NCBI RefSeq assembly: GCF_017163935.1
Contig: NZ_JABVZR010000003.1
Coordinates: 62,001 to 126,000 of the forward strand
Direction: 5' to 3'
Length of the DNA stretch: 64,000 nt
DNA from: Novosphingobium terrae
GTDB lineage: Bacteria; Pseudomonadota; Alphaproteobacteria; Sphingomonadales; Sphingomonadaceae
Notes under the pieces: model-generated
Databases searched by the model: none
What the model was told of the DNA's origin: nothing
Seen by the model: only the letters and a program-made list of their open reading frames with translations
Position numbers and translations under genes: made by a program
Shown: in pieces, positions 18,248 through 27,793 of the stretch
Layout of the letters: the number at the start of each line of letters is the position of its first letter
Numbering within the stretch: the first letter of the stretch is position 1

Positions 18248-18880
18248 ATGATCGTGCCTGAAAGATCTCAACGTGAGAGGCTTTTAGCCCTTTTTCAAAC
18301 TCGGTCGGTGATGAAGGCCAGTGAGATTAAGGAGGCCGGCATCACTGCTGCGGCGCTTTCCAAGGCTATCGAGGATGGCGATCTAGAGCGGATTTCTCGT
18401 GGACTCTATCAGCGCTGCAATGTCGACCTCGCACATCATCACGCTCTCGCCGTCGCGGCAATGCGGGTCCCCAAAGGAGTCATTGCGATGCTATCGGCCT
18501 TGGCGTTCCACGAACTAACCGTTGAGGAACACCCTCGGGTCTGGATAGCGATCGGCGCAAATGGCTGGGCGCCAGCGCCGGCCTGCCCGCCACTGCGCAT
18601 CGTTCGTTTCACTGAGCCCAGCCTTAGCCAGGGAGTCGAACAGCATTCCATAAGCGGGATCAATGTACCGATCTATTCTCTCGAGAAGACGCTGATTGAC
18701 GTCTTTCGTCACCCACGGTTGATTGACCGTGAAGTGGCCCTATGCGCGCTTAATCAGGCCTTGCAGGAAAAGCGCGTGGACCCGGAAGCTCTACAAGAAA
18801 GCGCGCATGGCGCGGGGATATTGCCGGTCATACGGCCATTTCTCGCGCATTCGCTGTCGAGAATGGTCCGCGCTTCCTGA
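18248..18880 (+). CDS. AbiEi-like type IV antitoxin family protein, without partner toxin
   Basis: 210 residues. The N-terminal winged-helix domain (LLALFQTRSVMKASEIKEAG, then AALSKAIEDGDLERISRGLY) is the AbiEi_4 domain used by AbiEi antitoxins for autoregulation. The following domain (AMLSALAFHELTVE, IYSLEKTLIDVFRHPRLIDR) matches the conserved AbiEi C-terminal region. AAGGA precedes the ATG. In an AbiE system the nucleotidyltransferase toxin AbiEii would follow, usually overlapping, but 18881-19057 holds no gene and the next gene is on the other strand. It is therefore an orphan: a remnant, a solo regulator, or an anti-toxin acting in trans. Confidence 0.82.
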   Translation: MIVPERSQRERLLALFQTRSVMKASEIKEAGITAAALSKAIEDGDLERISRGLYQRCNVDLAHHHALAVAAMRVPKGVIAMLSALAFHELTVEEHPRVWIAIGANGWAPAPACPPLRIVRFTEPSLSQGVEQHSISGINVPIYSLEKTLIDVFRHPRLIDREVALCALNQALQEKRVDPEALQESAHGAGILPVIRPFLAHSLSRMVRAS

Positions 18881-19057
18881 AACGCTAATACCTGCGTTCC
18901 GCCTTGGAATATTCCCGCTAAACATAGCGTATGGCTGGCCCAGCGGCCAATCACCGCTCGCTCCATAGGCCAGTGGCGGTTTTCAGGCAGCTTGCCCGGG
19001 CACCTTAAGTTCAAAGTACTCGCCCGGGCTTTAGAAGGGCAAGGGGATTTATCATGA

Positions 19058-19822
19058 TCACGCTGCGGCCGAACGAGAGGTGATGGGCAGCGCTCCAGGA
19101 CCGGCCAGCACGCGAGCGCCTCGGACCTGCGTCATGTACCTGCCATCCGGCATCCGGTTCATGACAATGGTCCTGTCTCGAAAGACCAGATCGAGATGCT
19201 GGTCTTCGCCGAGGACCGCACTGATCTCCTTGTCCTTGGCGCCCGAGCGCACTTCCATATAGACCTGCACCAGCACCCGGTCGCGCAAGGTGAGGTAGTC
19301 CTGCAGATGGTCGCGCGAAACGCGCGCCCGGGTCGGTGAGAGGTGCATCGCTTCGAACACGGCGGGCGCATCGACGATCGCCACGTCATTGTGCGGTTCC
19401 ATCGGATCATCCCAGTGGATGCTGCCATCGGACCCAGCCCGTGGGATCAGACCGTAGGTCATGGCAAAGCCCGGATCGAGGACCAGTGTCGTGCGGTTGA
19501 GCGATTCCCAGTTCAGAATCAGAGGTTCAAGCTTGAGGCATTCTTCCTCTATCCATGCCTCGATCCAGAACTCGGGTCTATATCGCCCAGCTTCGCTTTC
19601 AAGCGGGCGGGGACCGTTGATTTCGACATCGGCGCCGAAGCTCGAAAGTTCGCCATTGAGGCGTTCCAGATCAGCAGGAGCGATCAGGGCGGTCGATGAA
19701 TAACGCTGGCCGTCAATCGGCCCCTCGAAACTGCGCATCTCAGCCACCGTAACCATGGGAGCGGCCCACGGGTCTTCCTGCGCAATATGCTTCAGCAGGT
19801 CGGGCCACCATGTGTCATCCAT
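19058..19822 (-). CDS. Hypothetical soluble protein
   Basis: A 254-residue acidic protein without signal peptide or membrane segment. It begins MDDTWWPDLLKHIAQEDPWA and has mixed alpha/beta character (WIEAWIEEECLKLEPLILNW, LVLDPGFAMTYGLIPR). I do not recognise a family. The start has AGAGG eight bases upstream. It is monocistronic, convergent with the AbiEi-like gene, and lies in a sparse accessory-like region. Codon use resembles the chromosome. Confidence 0.7.
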   Translation of the reverse strand: MDDTWWPDLLKHIAQEDPWAAPMVTVAEMRSFEGPIDGQRYSSTALIAPADLERLNGELSSFGADVEINGPRPLESEAGRYRPEFWIEAWIEEECLKLEPLILNWESLNRTTLVLDPGFAMTYGLIPRAGSDGSIHWDDPMEPHNDVAIVDAPAVFEAMHLSPTRARVSRDHLQDYLTLRDRVLVQVYMEVRSGAKDKEISAVLGEDQHLDLVFRDRTIVMNRMPDGRYMTQVRGARVLAGPGALPITSRSAAA

Positions 19823-20237
19823 TCGGGCTACCTCTCATCAAAGCCTGAAGCTGGTTGATGAGGTGTGCGGGGCCAGCAAGTCAATGTTGAAGACCCGTAC
19901 CGAATCTTGCCAGCCACGCGAAGGCGCGCCGGTGCAGAGTTCAGATGTTAGCATCAGGGGCGCGTGAGAGCTCACTCGAAAGGGCATCTGATGCGCGGAA
20001 ACCCTAAGTTCCTGGCCCCGGTTGGAACCCGCCCTCTGCCGAAAATCCAACGCGATAACAGACGTCATGTCCAGGGCGCCAAAGGGCAGGGGCTTGCTGT
20101 GACGCACGCTGGCCCCGCTATGACCTCAGGTCGTGGTCTCCGGAACGGCTCTTATCGGTGTCGAGAAGGCCTTATCTGCTGTTCGTTCATCGCCATAGGA
20201 GCTTAGTCGCCGACATGATTTTCAAGTCGGATTCAGG

Positions 20238-20396
20238 CTATGCCGCTGCTGATCCCATGAGCGCGCAGGCTTTCTTATCAAAGAGGTCGGCCCTTATCCG
20301 ATATTTCTCAGCGATATGAGGGTTTGTTTGGTTGGCTTTCTCACGCTCTTCGCGCGCACGCATGCGGCAATATGCCGCGTCGATTTCGTCAAACAT
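20238..20396 (-). CDS. 52-residue charged protein of unknown function
   Basis: A short gene: MFDEIDAAYCRMRAREERE at the start, then an IAEKYRIRADLFDKKA helix. It is basic/acidic and helical, with no membrane segment. The chosen ATG has GAGGA six bases upstream; another ATG six bases earlier abuts that site and is less likely. It is isolated, with 415 bases of empty sequence downstream (19823-20237). The ribosome site and helix-like composition support it being real. Confidence 0.55.
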   Translation of the reverse strand: MFDEIDAAYCRMRAREEREKANQTNPHIAEKYRIRADLFDKKACALMGSAAA

Positions 20397-20702
20397 TGTC
20401 ATTCCTCTCTAGGCGGTCGCCTTTGGCGACTCACAGAAGCCGTCTAAAACCACGAGGGCTGCCTTCGGCGTCGAATGTTACACGGAAATGGCTTTCCGGT
20501 GCGCAAGCGCTAAATGGCGACGAGGAGGGCCTCGCTCAAGCCCAACAGCTTCGAACACCGTACTATGAGGACAAAATGATGGAACGCCGACGTTGCAACG
20601 GTGACGTTGATCCGGGTGCCGTAACGCTGCCGCCTTCAGCAGGGTGGTTGCCTGCAAAGCGCCTGTAGCGGTCAGCGGGCCACCTCACACGGTCAAACTT
20701 AA

Positions 20703-20876
20703 CTAACCGTCGTCGAGTTCTGGCGGCAGAGTGTGCCGCCTGTCGATAACGGCGTTGGCCAGTTCCTGCGCGGCGTCTTCCCGCACTGAGGCCTTGGGGG
20801 CCGTGATGCCCGCACGCGCCCAAGCGGGGGCGGCGAGGATAGCCTGAGCGATAGGGGTGGGGTCGATTCGTTCCAT
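20703..20876 (-). CDS. DUF6771-like small protein
   Basis: 57 residues, beginning MERIDPTPIAQAILAAPAWA and continuing RAGITAPKASVREDAAQELA. It resembles the small DUF6771 proteins annotated in sphingomonads, which have unknown function. No strong ribosome site is visible; an in-frame ATG two codons earlier (20882) is an alternative start. The family resemblance comes from memory of the consensus and should be confirmed by profile search. Confidence 0.55.
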   Translation of the reverse strand: MERIDPTPIAQAILAAPAWARAGITAPKASVREDAAQELANAVIDRRHTLPPELDDG

Positions 20877-21085
20877 GGACATATGAGAACAAATATGGAA
20901 CATCGGCGCAAGATGGAATGTCGAGGAGCCGATTCGATGTCTCTGGAATATGATCACTCCCCCCGTTTGGCTGAAGCCGTAAAGCTGGATGTGCTGGTTC
21001 GCCGAATATTAAGGCGGTGCGCGCATTCGTCAGATCATGAAGTGGCGATCTCGGGGGCCCGGACTGACGCGGCTCACTGAACGCT

Positions 21086-21364
21086 ATGGACCTCATGCAA
21101 GCCTTGGCCGTCGTCGACTCAGTGGCGGATCGCGCGGATGTGTTACCAGAGCGCGGTCAGAACCTCATCGATGCGATGGCTTGCTCGCGTGACTGGGGGA
21201 TCGAGCGTTCCGAGCTTGTCGATTTCTGGATATGCCTGGAGGATGATCACCCTGTGGGCCGGTGGCAGAGCGCCAACGCGCAGCGCAATCGAATAAGGCA
21301 TCTGGTGAATGATCGTCGGCGGGCTGTGAAGGAGCGTCAAAACCCGAGCCATGGGGATTGGTAG
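21086..21364 (+). other. Ambiguous small reading frame, both strands open
   Basis: A 92-codon + strand frame (21086-21364) and a 69-codon minus-strand frame (21352-21143) overlap. Both have similar third-position GC and neither has a ribosome site. The minus product contains a coherent helix-rich segment (IIHQMPYSIALRVGALPPAH). I cannot decide which, if either, is expressed. Confidence 0.25.
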
Positions 21365-21562
21365 TGCTGTGCGCAGCGGCGGAGGAGGATATATCCGCCG
21401 CGATCAAACGTGAAATGGCAGAAATCCGCCATTTTGTGCTATCAGATCGAGAACGCGATACTCCTACTGATATCCCACATTTTCGCTGTCTATTCCCATT
21501 TTCAGGAATAGGCAGAGCAATCCGAAGCGACCATCCTTGGGGCCTAACCCTAGGAGATCACC

Positions 21563-21799
21563 ATGGATGAAGACGCGCTCATGGCCTTTGGTGCCGTGCT
21601 GACCATCATAGGCGGCCTACTGGAGCGCGCCGGAATATCCTCGAATGCGGAACTGGCCGGTATGCTGCGGAACATGGCTGCCGCGACAGATCTGTCTGGA
21701 CCGCAGTATAGCGGGCAGGCCGCCTATATCACCGCCTGGTCCTCCATGGTGCAGTCTGCGGCGATGTCCCTGCCGGAAGGGGGCGGGAAGCCAAACTAA
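21563..21799 (+). CDS. 78-residue hypothetical protein
   Basis: A small protein starting MDEDALMAFGAVLTIIGGLL, so a short hydrophobic helix lies near the N-terminus, followed by a polar helical part (SNAELAGMLRNMAAATDLSG). AGGAG lies six bases before the ATG, a strong start. Its function is unknown. A small stem (AACCCA-GATCA-TGGGTT) follows the stop, without a T-tract. Confidence 0.65.
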   Translation: MDEDALMAFGAVLTIIGGLLERAGISSNAELAGMLRNMAAATDLSGPQYSGQAAYITAWSSMVQSAAMSLPEGGGKPN

Positions 21800-22087
21800 C
21801 CCAGATCATGGGTTTATGCGGCATTTGCCCCTTCCCATTCCACGAGAACCCGGTACGCAGGCCGCGCGGGATCTCGATACCAAACCAATCCCGTGCGTTT
21901 GACGGTTGCGACCCGTTCGATGGAAAAGTCTTGGCGCCTTCTTTGACCACCGATTGACGGCGCTGAGAAGGTTGGCTCGGTATCGAGGGGATCGCAAGAT
22001 CTCGGGCGAGCCAACCGCACTTGCGATAAGTGGTCGGAACCAATGCGCAGATCCTGCAATTTACATGCAGAGGCGCCTTCGAGCGTC

Positions 22088-22137
22088 GCGAGCGTTCCCT
22101 ACGTGCTCCGCCCCCCCCGCCGGTCGGGAACGCTCGC
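22088..22137. repeat. Perfect 12-base inverted repeat with an eight-C run in the loop
   Basis: GCGAGCGTTCCC (22088-22099) is exactly complementary to GGGAACGCTCGC (22126-22137), with a 26-base loop containing CCCCCCCC. It ends 30 bases before the start of the next small gene, so it would lie in that gene's leader or promoter. It has no T-tract and is not a standard terminator. Confidence 0.6.
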
Positions 22138-22166
22138 ATTCCCCGGAAATCATGGAGGTTTGCAAA

Positions 22167-22373
22167 ATGCCGCTTGCGAGGTTTCCCAAGCAGAGGGTGT
22201 CCCGTTTCTGGGAATTGTGGGATAATTTTGCAGCACAGAGCGGATCGATGATCAAGCCCGTCCTGCTTCCGACCGAGCCCATGGCTCGGCTGTTTCTGGT
22301 CGATGATGCATTCGGAGAATATCTGAACCGCAGAAAATTCTTTGACGGAGACGGGACCGCAGCCGCAGGTTAG
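22167..22373 (+). CDS. 68-residue hypothetical protein
   Basis: The start has GGAGG eight bases upstream. The product begins MPLARFPKQRVSRFWELWDN and has a compact second half (MIKPVLLPTEPMARLFLVDD, then AFGEYLNRRKFFDGDG). It is not recognised. An in-frame ATG at 22152 overlaps the ribosome site and is less likely. The strong inverted repeat just upstream suggests regulation at the RNA or DNA level. Confidence 0.55.
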   Translation: MPLARFPKQRVSRFWELWDNFAAQSGSMIKPVLLPTEPMARLFLVDDAFGEYLNRRKFFDGDGTAAAG

Positions 22374-23241
22374 GCGGCGTCGCAAAATGGAACATGCACG
22401 GGGGCTGCATCTCTGAGCGATGGGCGCATGTAACTATGTAAGGTGAACCGCACGGATTTTTCGGAGGGTCCACCTCGGGAGTGCCGGATGAACGAAGGCC
22501 CGCTTTCGACGGTTACAAAAGGACGCGTGAGGGCAAATTTGTCCGCGGGAGTGGCCGGTCAAAACGCGCCGCCAGAAAGCTGCGATAATAGAAATTATGT
22601 TAAAACATCTGCTTCAGATAGGTCAAGGCCGACTTCTGGCGGTGAGCTGAATAAACCTGAACGCATGTCCTCTTCCATCCATGATCTGCTAACTCATTAG
22701 TCGATCACCCGACGAAGCGTACTTTAAGTTGGAAGTCTAATCCATTTCCCAACGAGCTCGACGGATCCGCGGCCATTTGTTCAAGCGTATCACCCAAGGC
22801 GTCAATTTACCATTGCGATGGCGATCGGATCACTTGGATCGAAGCCGTTCATCGTGCACGCCAAACTGGCAAGCCGAGGCCCACAGCGTGCAACCAGTAT
22901 GGTTTGCATCATCGCTGCATCATACGCAATGGTCGCATGGAAAACTCGCAGCGTCGCATCACGCTTGAGATCCACAATCGTCGAGCTGAAGAGGCATCGG
23001 CGATGCCGTTGCGGTGACATTGCGACCTTCGCCATATTTTGTGGGTCTAGTGCCGGCAGCAGATCCATCTGTGCGGATTTAAGATCCCGGAATCACGAGC
23101 CGTTCCAGGAGACGGACCGGGTTAGCCGCCTTTCTTGACCGTCGCGAAAACGGTGGTTCAGCGAGAACACGAGGCCTGCCCGAGACGACATTGCGAACAG
23201 GGAGTGGTGACAAGCACTATAAAGCGTTATTGAATGGAGCC
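22374..23241. other. Mostly non-coding stretch
   Basis: Apart from a weak 70-codon + strand frame at 22488-22700 (GGAG eight bases before its ATG; hydrophilic, unrecognised product), I see no gene, RNA gene or repeat here. Confidence 0.35.
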
Positions 23242-23751
23242 ATGAAAACAATCAAACTCGTCCCGCTTCCATTATTGACACTCAAGGCACTTGGCGCTGG
23301 TGATCTCATATCGGCGAACCATACCGCACCAATTCCGCTAAGCGAATATTTCGTGCGTCCCGATTGCCGGAGCACTTGGCACCGGCGAGCTTTGCAGATT
23401 GCAAAAGACCCTCGCGCCGAAGAATGGATCACGCGAGTTATTGTCGATACAGATCGAGGAATGGCGATCGGCCAAGCTGGATTCCACGGGCCGCCGGATG
23501 CCCTCGGTATGGTCGAAGTCGGCTACGCAATAGACCCGCTTTTCCGGAGGCAGGGATATGGTCGCGCTGCTCTTGCGGCCCTACTTAGTTGGGCGATGAA
23601 AGACGAGACTATTAGAAGGGTTAGAGCCTCCATCAGCCCAGAAAACCTCCCTTCACGTATGATTGTTAGCAGCTTTGGATTTGTCGAGGTGGGTGAGCAG
23701 TGGGATGATGAAGATGGTCTTGAAACAATTTTCGAGGTTGAAGCCTGCTAA
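23242..23751 (+). CDS. GNAT family N-acetyltransferase
   Basis: 169 residues from the ATG at 23242. The GNAT fold is shown by AIGQAGFHGPPDALGMVEVG (beta strands 4/5), the acetyl-CoA pyrophosphate loop IDPLFRRQGYGRAAL (R/Q-x-x-G-x-G/A), and SPENLPSRMIVSSFGFVEVG near the C-terminus. This is the RimJ/RimL-like arrangement. The acceptor substrate cannot be predicted. The frame opens at 23191, but the Met at 23242 fits the domain better; its ribosome site is poor. It is a single gene, convergent with the metallophosphoesterase. Confidence 0.85.
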   Translation: MKTIKLVPLPLLTLKALGAGDLISANHTAPIPLSEYFVRPDCRSTWHRRALQIAKDPRAEEWITRVIVDTDRGMAIGQAGFHGPPDALGMVEVGYAIDPLFRRQGYGRAALAALLSWAMKDETIRRVRASISPENLPSRMIVSSFGFVEVGEQWDDEDGLETIFEVEAC

Positions 23752-23933
23752 CCCGATAGGAACCCGTTTTTCGCCCCCTCCATCAGGAACCCAGTCCGAG
23801 ACGGCTGCACTCGACCGAACGTCAGAATTTTAAAAACGGCTTGCAACGCGGGAGCCAACCACAGATGCCGTTCCGGTCCCGACGACGGTGGCGTCCATCC
23901 ACTCAAGGCATGCACGACACTTTGAAGAATGCC

Positions 23934-24668
23934 TCAGTTCCGCCCGGTTCTCAAAGCGATGGCCCATTCTTGGCGCCCATTGCTCAGCGCGACACAGGCC
24001 GCCTGTTCCCAATCATAATCGACGCAATGGATTTCTGCGGACCAATCACCGCCATTATCCGACACGATCGCATAGCGTGCTTGCGGTGACCCAGCCTCAA
24101 CAGAGTGGGGATAGGGGTGGTCATCGGTATAAGCTGGCAGACCTACACTGCCGGGGTTCACGATCAGACGACCATCATGCAACCTTTCCACGCGCGCCAG
24201 ATGGGTGTGACCGCAAAGGATGACTCGGGCATCACAGTTACCTGCCCGATCCTTAATCTCGGCTTGTGTCGCACGGCGCAAGCCTTCGGGCGTGACGGTC
24301 TCAAGCAAATAATCCAAATCGCTATTTGGCGTCCCATGCACTAGCAGGATATCTTCGTTCAGCCGGATAGTTTGGGGCAGGCTGTCGAACCACGCCAATT
24401 GCGCTGGCGTGAGCGTTTGGGCAGCGTACCGATCCGATGGGCCCATCCGATCAAGTGGGAGGGTCAAAACCTGTCGTTCGTGATTTCCCCGAATTGTTGG
24501 AAATTCCAGAGGTATAAGGCGATCGGCCGTCTCGCGTGGAAACAGGCTACCTGAACAAATATCGCCAAGATTGACGATCTGATCGATTGAATGCTTCGCT
24601 ATATCCCGAAGCACTGCATCAAGGGCAGCAATATTACCATGGATATCTGATATCGCAGCAATTTTCAT
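23934..24668 (-). CDS. Metallophosphoesterase (calcineurin-like, YfcE/MJ0936 type)
   Basis: 244 residues. The metal-binding motifs are all present in order: SDIHGN (about residues 7-12), NLGDICSGS, RGNHER, LLVHGTPN, and CGHTHLARV. Such proteins are di-metal phosphoesterases; relatives cleave phosphodiesters or nucleotide substrates. The start has an AGAGGTGAT ribosome site. A minus-strand monocistron with an AT-rich upstream region (24669-24979) that separates it from a LysR gene. Confidence 0.93.
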   Translation of the reverse strand: MKIAAISDIHGNIAALDAVLRDIAKHSIDQIVNLGDICSGSLFPRETADRLIPLEFPTIRGNHERQVLTLPLDRMGPSDRYAAQTLTPAQLAWFDSLPQTIRLNEDILLVHGTPNSDLDYLLETVTPEGLRRATQAEIKDRAGNCDARVILCGHTHLARVERLHDGRLIVNPGSVGLPAYTDDHPYPHSVEAGSPQARYAIVSDNGGDWSAEIHCVDYDWEQAACVALSNGRQEWAIALRTGRN

Positions 24669-24979
24669 ATCACCTCTTATTAATACAGAGAGTTCAATAT
24701 ATCATGCTTGTCCGATTTACCTGTTCGATCGCACCCCATTACCTGGGGAAGAAATTTTCGCCTTCAAGATTAAATTTCAACTGCGTAGCTTTTTTATCAA
24801 AGCGTTGTAGCGTGGAAAACTCGGACGCATCCTTCTTCACTTTCTATTTTATAAGATGATACACGTCTTTCTGCATCATTTATATTGTTATCCTCGAATA
24901 AAGATCGGCCTCGTTTTTCGGGCGAAGATGAAAATGACTTGATTACGCTTTTGGCAAAAATCGTCTGATATTCATACTA
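24669..24979. other. AT-rich intergenic region
   Basis: About 310 bases of clearly lower GC than the genes around it. It lies upstream of the metallophosphoesterase and downstream of the LysR gene. No gene, RNA or hairpin with a T-tract could be supported; the metallophosphoesterase promoter must lie in its first 100 bases. Confidence 0.4.
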
Positions 24980-25912
24980 TTATGAAACTTGATCATCCCA
25001 GGGCGCTAATGGCATGAACCTATCAACAAGCGCGTCAACCACCGCTCGAACTTTGGGCGCTAGATCGCGGGATCGCGGCCAGATTGCGGTTATGGCGCCA
25101 TCCGTTACAGGTGTCGCCAGGGCAATTATCTCGAGCTTACCGCTGCGCAACTCCTTGTCGGCAAGCCAGGTCGACAAATAGGACACACCAAGCCCATCTA
25201 CTGTTGCGTCGCGCAAGGCTTCTCCATGGCTGATAGTATGGCGAGGACGGACCGCTATTTCACGAATCTGCCCGTCGCTTTCTTGAAAGCGCCAAGGCAA
25301 CGCACGACGGTCCTTAGCGTAGGCGAGGCAATCGTGAATGGCCAGATCATCGACGGAGCTTGGCCTCCCTCTTCGGTCCAGATAATCCGGCGAGGCGCAG
25401 ATCACCGACTTCTGCGATCCTATGCGGCGCCCGGTCACGCTTGCCATCGTCCCAGGATCGCCCAGCCTGATCGCGAGATCAATCCCCTCCTCAACGAGAT
25501 CCACGTAGCGGTCGGTGAAGCTCACCTCCAATTCCAAGTCCGGGTTGTCCGCCGCCATCACCTCAAGAATCGGCATTACGCACAAGCGTCCGAATGAAAC
25601 CGGCAGATTGATCCGCAAAAGGCCAGAAACCGATCGCTTGCGGGCCGCGAGCAAAGCCTCTACCATATTCAGTTCTTCGAGCACTTTAAGGCAGCTTTGA
25701 TAATAGGCGTGACCTTCTGCCGTCAGGCTCAAACGCCGCGTTGTGCGTTCAAGCAGCCGGACTTTGAGGCGTTCTTCTAGGCGCGAGACACTTTTGGCCG
25801 CAGCTGATTTCGACACACCCATACGCAGGGCTGCCGCAGTGAAATTACCGCTTTCCACCGTATGCACGAAGGCTGAAATGCCTTGAAGATGGGAATGAAC
25901 GTCCAGCGACAT
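24980..25912 (-). CDS. LysR family transcriptional regulator
   Basis: About 310 residues. The N-terminal LysR helix-turn-helix reads ISAFVHTVESGNFTAAALRM, then SKSAAAKSVSRLEERLKVRL, followed by LERTTRRLSLTAEG. The substrate-binding domain includes GLLRINLPVSFGRLCVMPIL and CASPDYLDRRGRPSS. It is divergent from the alcohol dehydrogenase, 97 bases away, the usual arrangement for a LysR regulator and its target. I used the ATG at 25912; an in-frame TTG lies three codons upstream. Confidence 0.92.
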   Translation of the reverse strand: MSLDVHSHLQGISAFVHTVESGNFTAAALRMGVSKSAAAKSVSRLEERLKVRLLERTTRRLSLTAEGHAYYQSCLKVLEELNMVEALLAARKRSVSGLLRINLPVSFGRLCVMPILEVMAADNPDLELEVSFTDRYVDLVEEGIDLAIRLGDPGTMASVTGRRIGSQKSVICASPDYLDRRGRPSSVDDLAIHDCLAYAKDRRALPWRFQESDGQIREIAVRPRHTISHGEALRDATVDGLGVSYLSTWLADKELRSGKLEIIALATPVTDGAITAIWPRSRDLAPKVRAVVDALVDRFMPLAPWDDQVS

Positions 25913-26008
25913 AATTGGCAACCTGATGGAGGAAATGATCGGAATTCATAGCGCAACATAAGCCAAGGGATTGTCAATATGATGAGCTTCCAAAATCTGG
26001 AGGCAAGG

Positions 26009-27043
26009 ATGAAAACAGTCATGAAGCAATGGCAACTGCCTGCCTTTGGGCAGCGAAACCTCGAGCTTGCAGAACGGCCGGTCCCGACGCCCGGGCCTCG
26101 AGATCTGCTTGTACGGGTCGCGGCCGTCTCCCTCAACTATCGGGACCTCCTGGTGATGGAAGGCGAACTCTTACTCGAAAAGCCGACCATGCCTTTCGTC
26201 CCCACCTCCGACATGGCGGGCGAAGTGGTGGGGGTAGGCCCTGACGTATCCCGCTTCCGTCCCGGCGACCGAGTGCTCGGCCATTTCTGGACCCAGTGGA
26301 TCGACAATGCCCCACCAACCGGGATGGAGCGACACGGACAGTCGCTGGGTGGGCCGCTGCCAGGCATGCTTAGCCAATATGTCGTCCTGCATGAGGACAG
26401 CGCGGTGGCTGCACCCGTGTCGCTGAGCGACGAAGAAGCCTCCACCCTGCCGATCGCCGCGTTGACCGCCTGGTTCGCGCTGGTTGTAACGGGTCCGGTC
26501 AATGCGGGTGATACAGTGCTGATTCAGGGGACCGGCGGTGTAGCCCTTTTCGGGCTGCAATTCGCGCTAGCATTGGGCGCGCAAACGATTATCACCTCCA
26601 GAAGCGGCGATAAGCTTAATCGTGCCAAGGCTCTGGGTGCTACGACGGTGATCGACACTAGCCTCACCCCTGACTGGGCTTCGATCGCGCGGGAAGCTAC
26701 AGCCGGCAAGGGGGTGGACCATATTATGGAAATGATTGGAGGCGACAATCTGATCCGTTCGACAGACTTACTGGCGGCTGGTGGACGCATTGCCCTGATC
26801 GGTTTTCTCGATGGACAGATGCTCCAGTTGCCAGCCGTATCGATGATGTTGAAGAGGTCGATCCTTCAGGGCATCTCCGTCGGCCATCGCCGTGCCTTCG
26901 AGGATATGAACCGCGCCATAGACGAGCTTGGCATAAAGCCTGTCATTGATGCAATCTACCCCTTCGCAGCGGCGCTCTCTGCCTTCGATCACCTGAAACG
27001 GGGCCCCTTCGGCAAGGTTGTTATCAAGGTGGCGCAGGATTAA
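26009..27043 (+). CDS. NAD(P)-dependent alcohol dehydrogenase, MDR superfamily
   Basis: 344 residues of the medium-chain dehydrogenase fold. The N-terminal GroES domain has [14 protein letters not shown] and [20 protein letters not shown]. The nucleotide-binding domain has [20 protein letters not shown], and the C-terminal part [20 protein letters not shown]. The Cys/His ligands of zinc alcohol dehydrogenases are missing at the usual catalytic positions, so a zinc-independent quinone-reductase/enoyl-reductase-like member is likely. The ATG at 26009 has GGAGG upstream. It is probably controlled by the divergent LysR regulator. Confidence 0.88.
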   Translation: MKTVMKQWQLPAFGQRNLELAERPVPTPGPRDLLVRVAAVSLNYRDLLVMEGELLLEKPTMPFVPTSDMAGEVVGVGPDVSRFRPGDRVLGHFWTQWIDNAPPTGMERHGQSLGGPLPGMLSQYVVLHEDSAVAAPVSLSDEEASTLPIAALTAWFALVVTGPVNAGDTVLIQGTGGVALFGLQFALALGAQTIITSRSGDKLNRAKALGATTVIDTSLTPDWASIAREATAGKGVDHIMEMIGGDNLIRSTDLLAAGGRIALIGFLDGQMLQLPAVSMMLKRSILQGISVGHRRAFEDMNRAIDELGIKPVIDAIYPFAAALSAFDHLKRGPFGKVVIKVAQD

Positions 27044-27101
27044 TGGATATCGCAGTATATCTCAAACAAGCCGGCGCCTTATCCGGCATACTTCCAGCAT
27101 C

Positions 27102-27683
27102 CTACTGATATTTTTGGCCGAACAAAAGGTCCGTCAGTGACATGGCTGTCTTCCGTAAGCGGGTTTCATCACGATGGACCCGCTCCATGACTGCAAGTCC
27201 CCTTGTGAAGGTGATAACGATGTCTGCTGCCGCCTCCGCGCTGATATTGAGCTGCAGCCTTTTATCCATCAGAACAAACTGCACCATTTCTTCGAGTTGA
27301 TCTAGGAGACGCTGCAAACGCTGGGTGACCTTGGTATCAACCCTGTCCATCTCGATCGCCGTCCGCGTAGTTAGGCATCCGCGAGCCGGGGTTCCATCAG
27401 TCATATTAGCGATCGCAACGTCAAGGAGTGCTGCGATGGCAGACCGAGGATCGCCCTGCGTGAGTGCCGCTTTGGCATTTTCTAGGAAGCGATCTGCGTA
27501 ACGATCAAAAGCTAGAAGGAAGAGTGTCTCCTTGTCTCCGTAAGCATTGTAGAGGCTCCCTCGCTGAACCCCTGTCGCGACAGCCAGTTCGGGCATGGAC
27601 GTTGCGCTGAACCCTTTTCGCCAGAATAGATCCAGCGCCTTGGCCAACACATCATCCTCGTCGAATTGCCGCACTCCCGCCAC
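27102..27683 (-). CDS. TetR/AcrR family transcriptional regulator
   Basis: 193 residues. The N-terminal helix-turn-helix is seen in VLAKALDLFWRKGFSATSMP, then ELAVATGVQRGSLYNAYGDK and ETLFLLAFDRY. The C-terminal ligand domain includes RGCLTTRTAIEMDRVD, as in TetR_C_6-type regulators. The start is GTG (27683; a second GTG three codons on is possible). It is divergent from the halohydrin-dehalogenase-like gene, and the intergenic region has two strong palindromes, so it very likely represses itself and that gene in response to an organic ligand. Confidence 0.92.
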   Translation of the reverse strand: MAGVRQFDEDDVLAKALDLFWRKGFSATSMPELAVATGVQRGSLYNAYGDKETLFLLAFDRYADRFLENAKAALTQGDPRSAIAALLDVAIANMTDGTPARGCLTTRTAIEMDRVDTKVTQRLQRLLDQLEEMVQFVLMDKRLQLNISAEAAADIVITFTRGLAVMERVHRDETRLRKTAMSLTDLLFGQKYQ

Positions 27684-27700
27684 GCATCACCCCACTATCC

Positions 27701-27735
27701 TTGACAGAACTGTCAAACTTGACACCTTTGTCAAG
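27701..27735. promoter_or_regulatory. Tandem palindromic operators of the TetR regulator
   Basis: TTGACAG-AA-CTGTCAA (27701-27716) and CTTGACA-CCTT-TGTCAAG (27718-27735) are two adjacent perfect dyads sharing the TTGACA/TGTCAA half-site. A third half-site, CTTGACAA, occurs at 27746-27753. They fill the gap between the divergent TetR and SDR genes. The half-sites also look like -35 boxes, so repressor binding would occlude promoters. Confidence 0.7.
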
Positions 27736-27793
27736 AATAACCTCGCTTGACAACCTTGGCGAGCACAGATTCGCTCTATGAGTGGAGGAGGCG

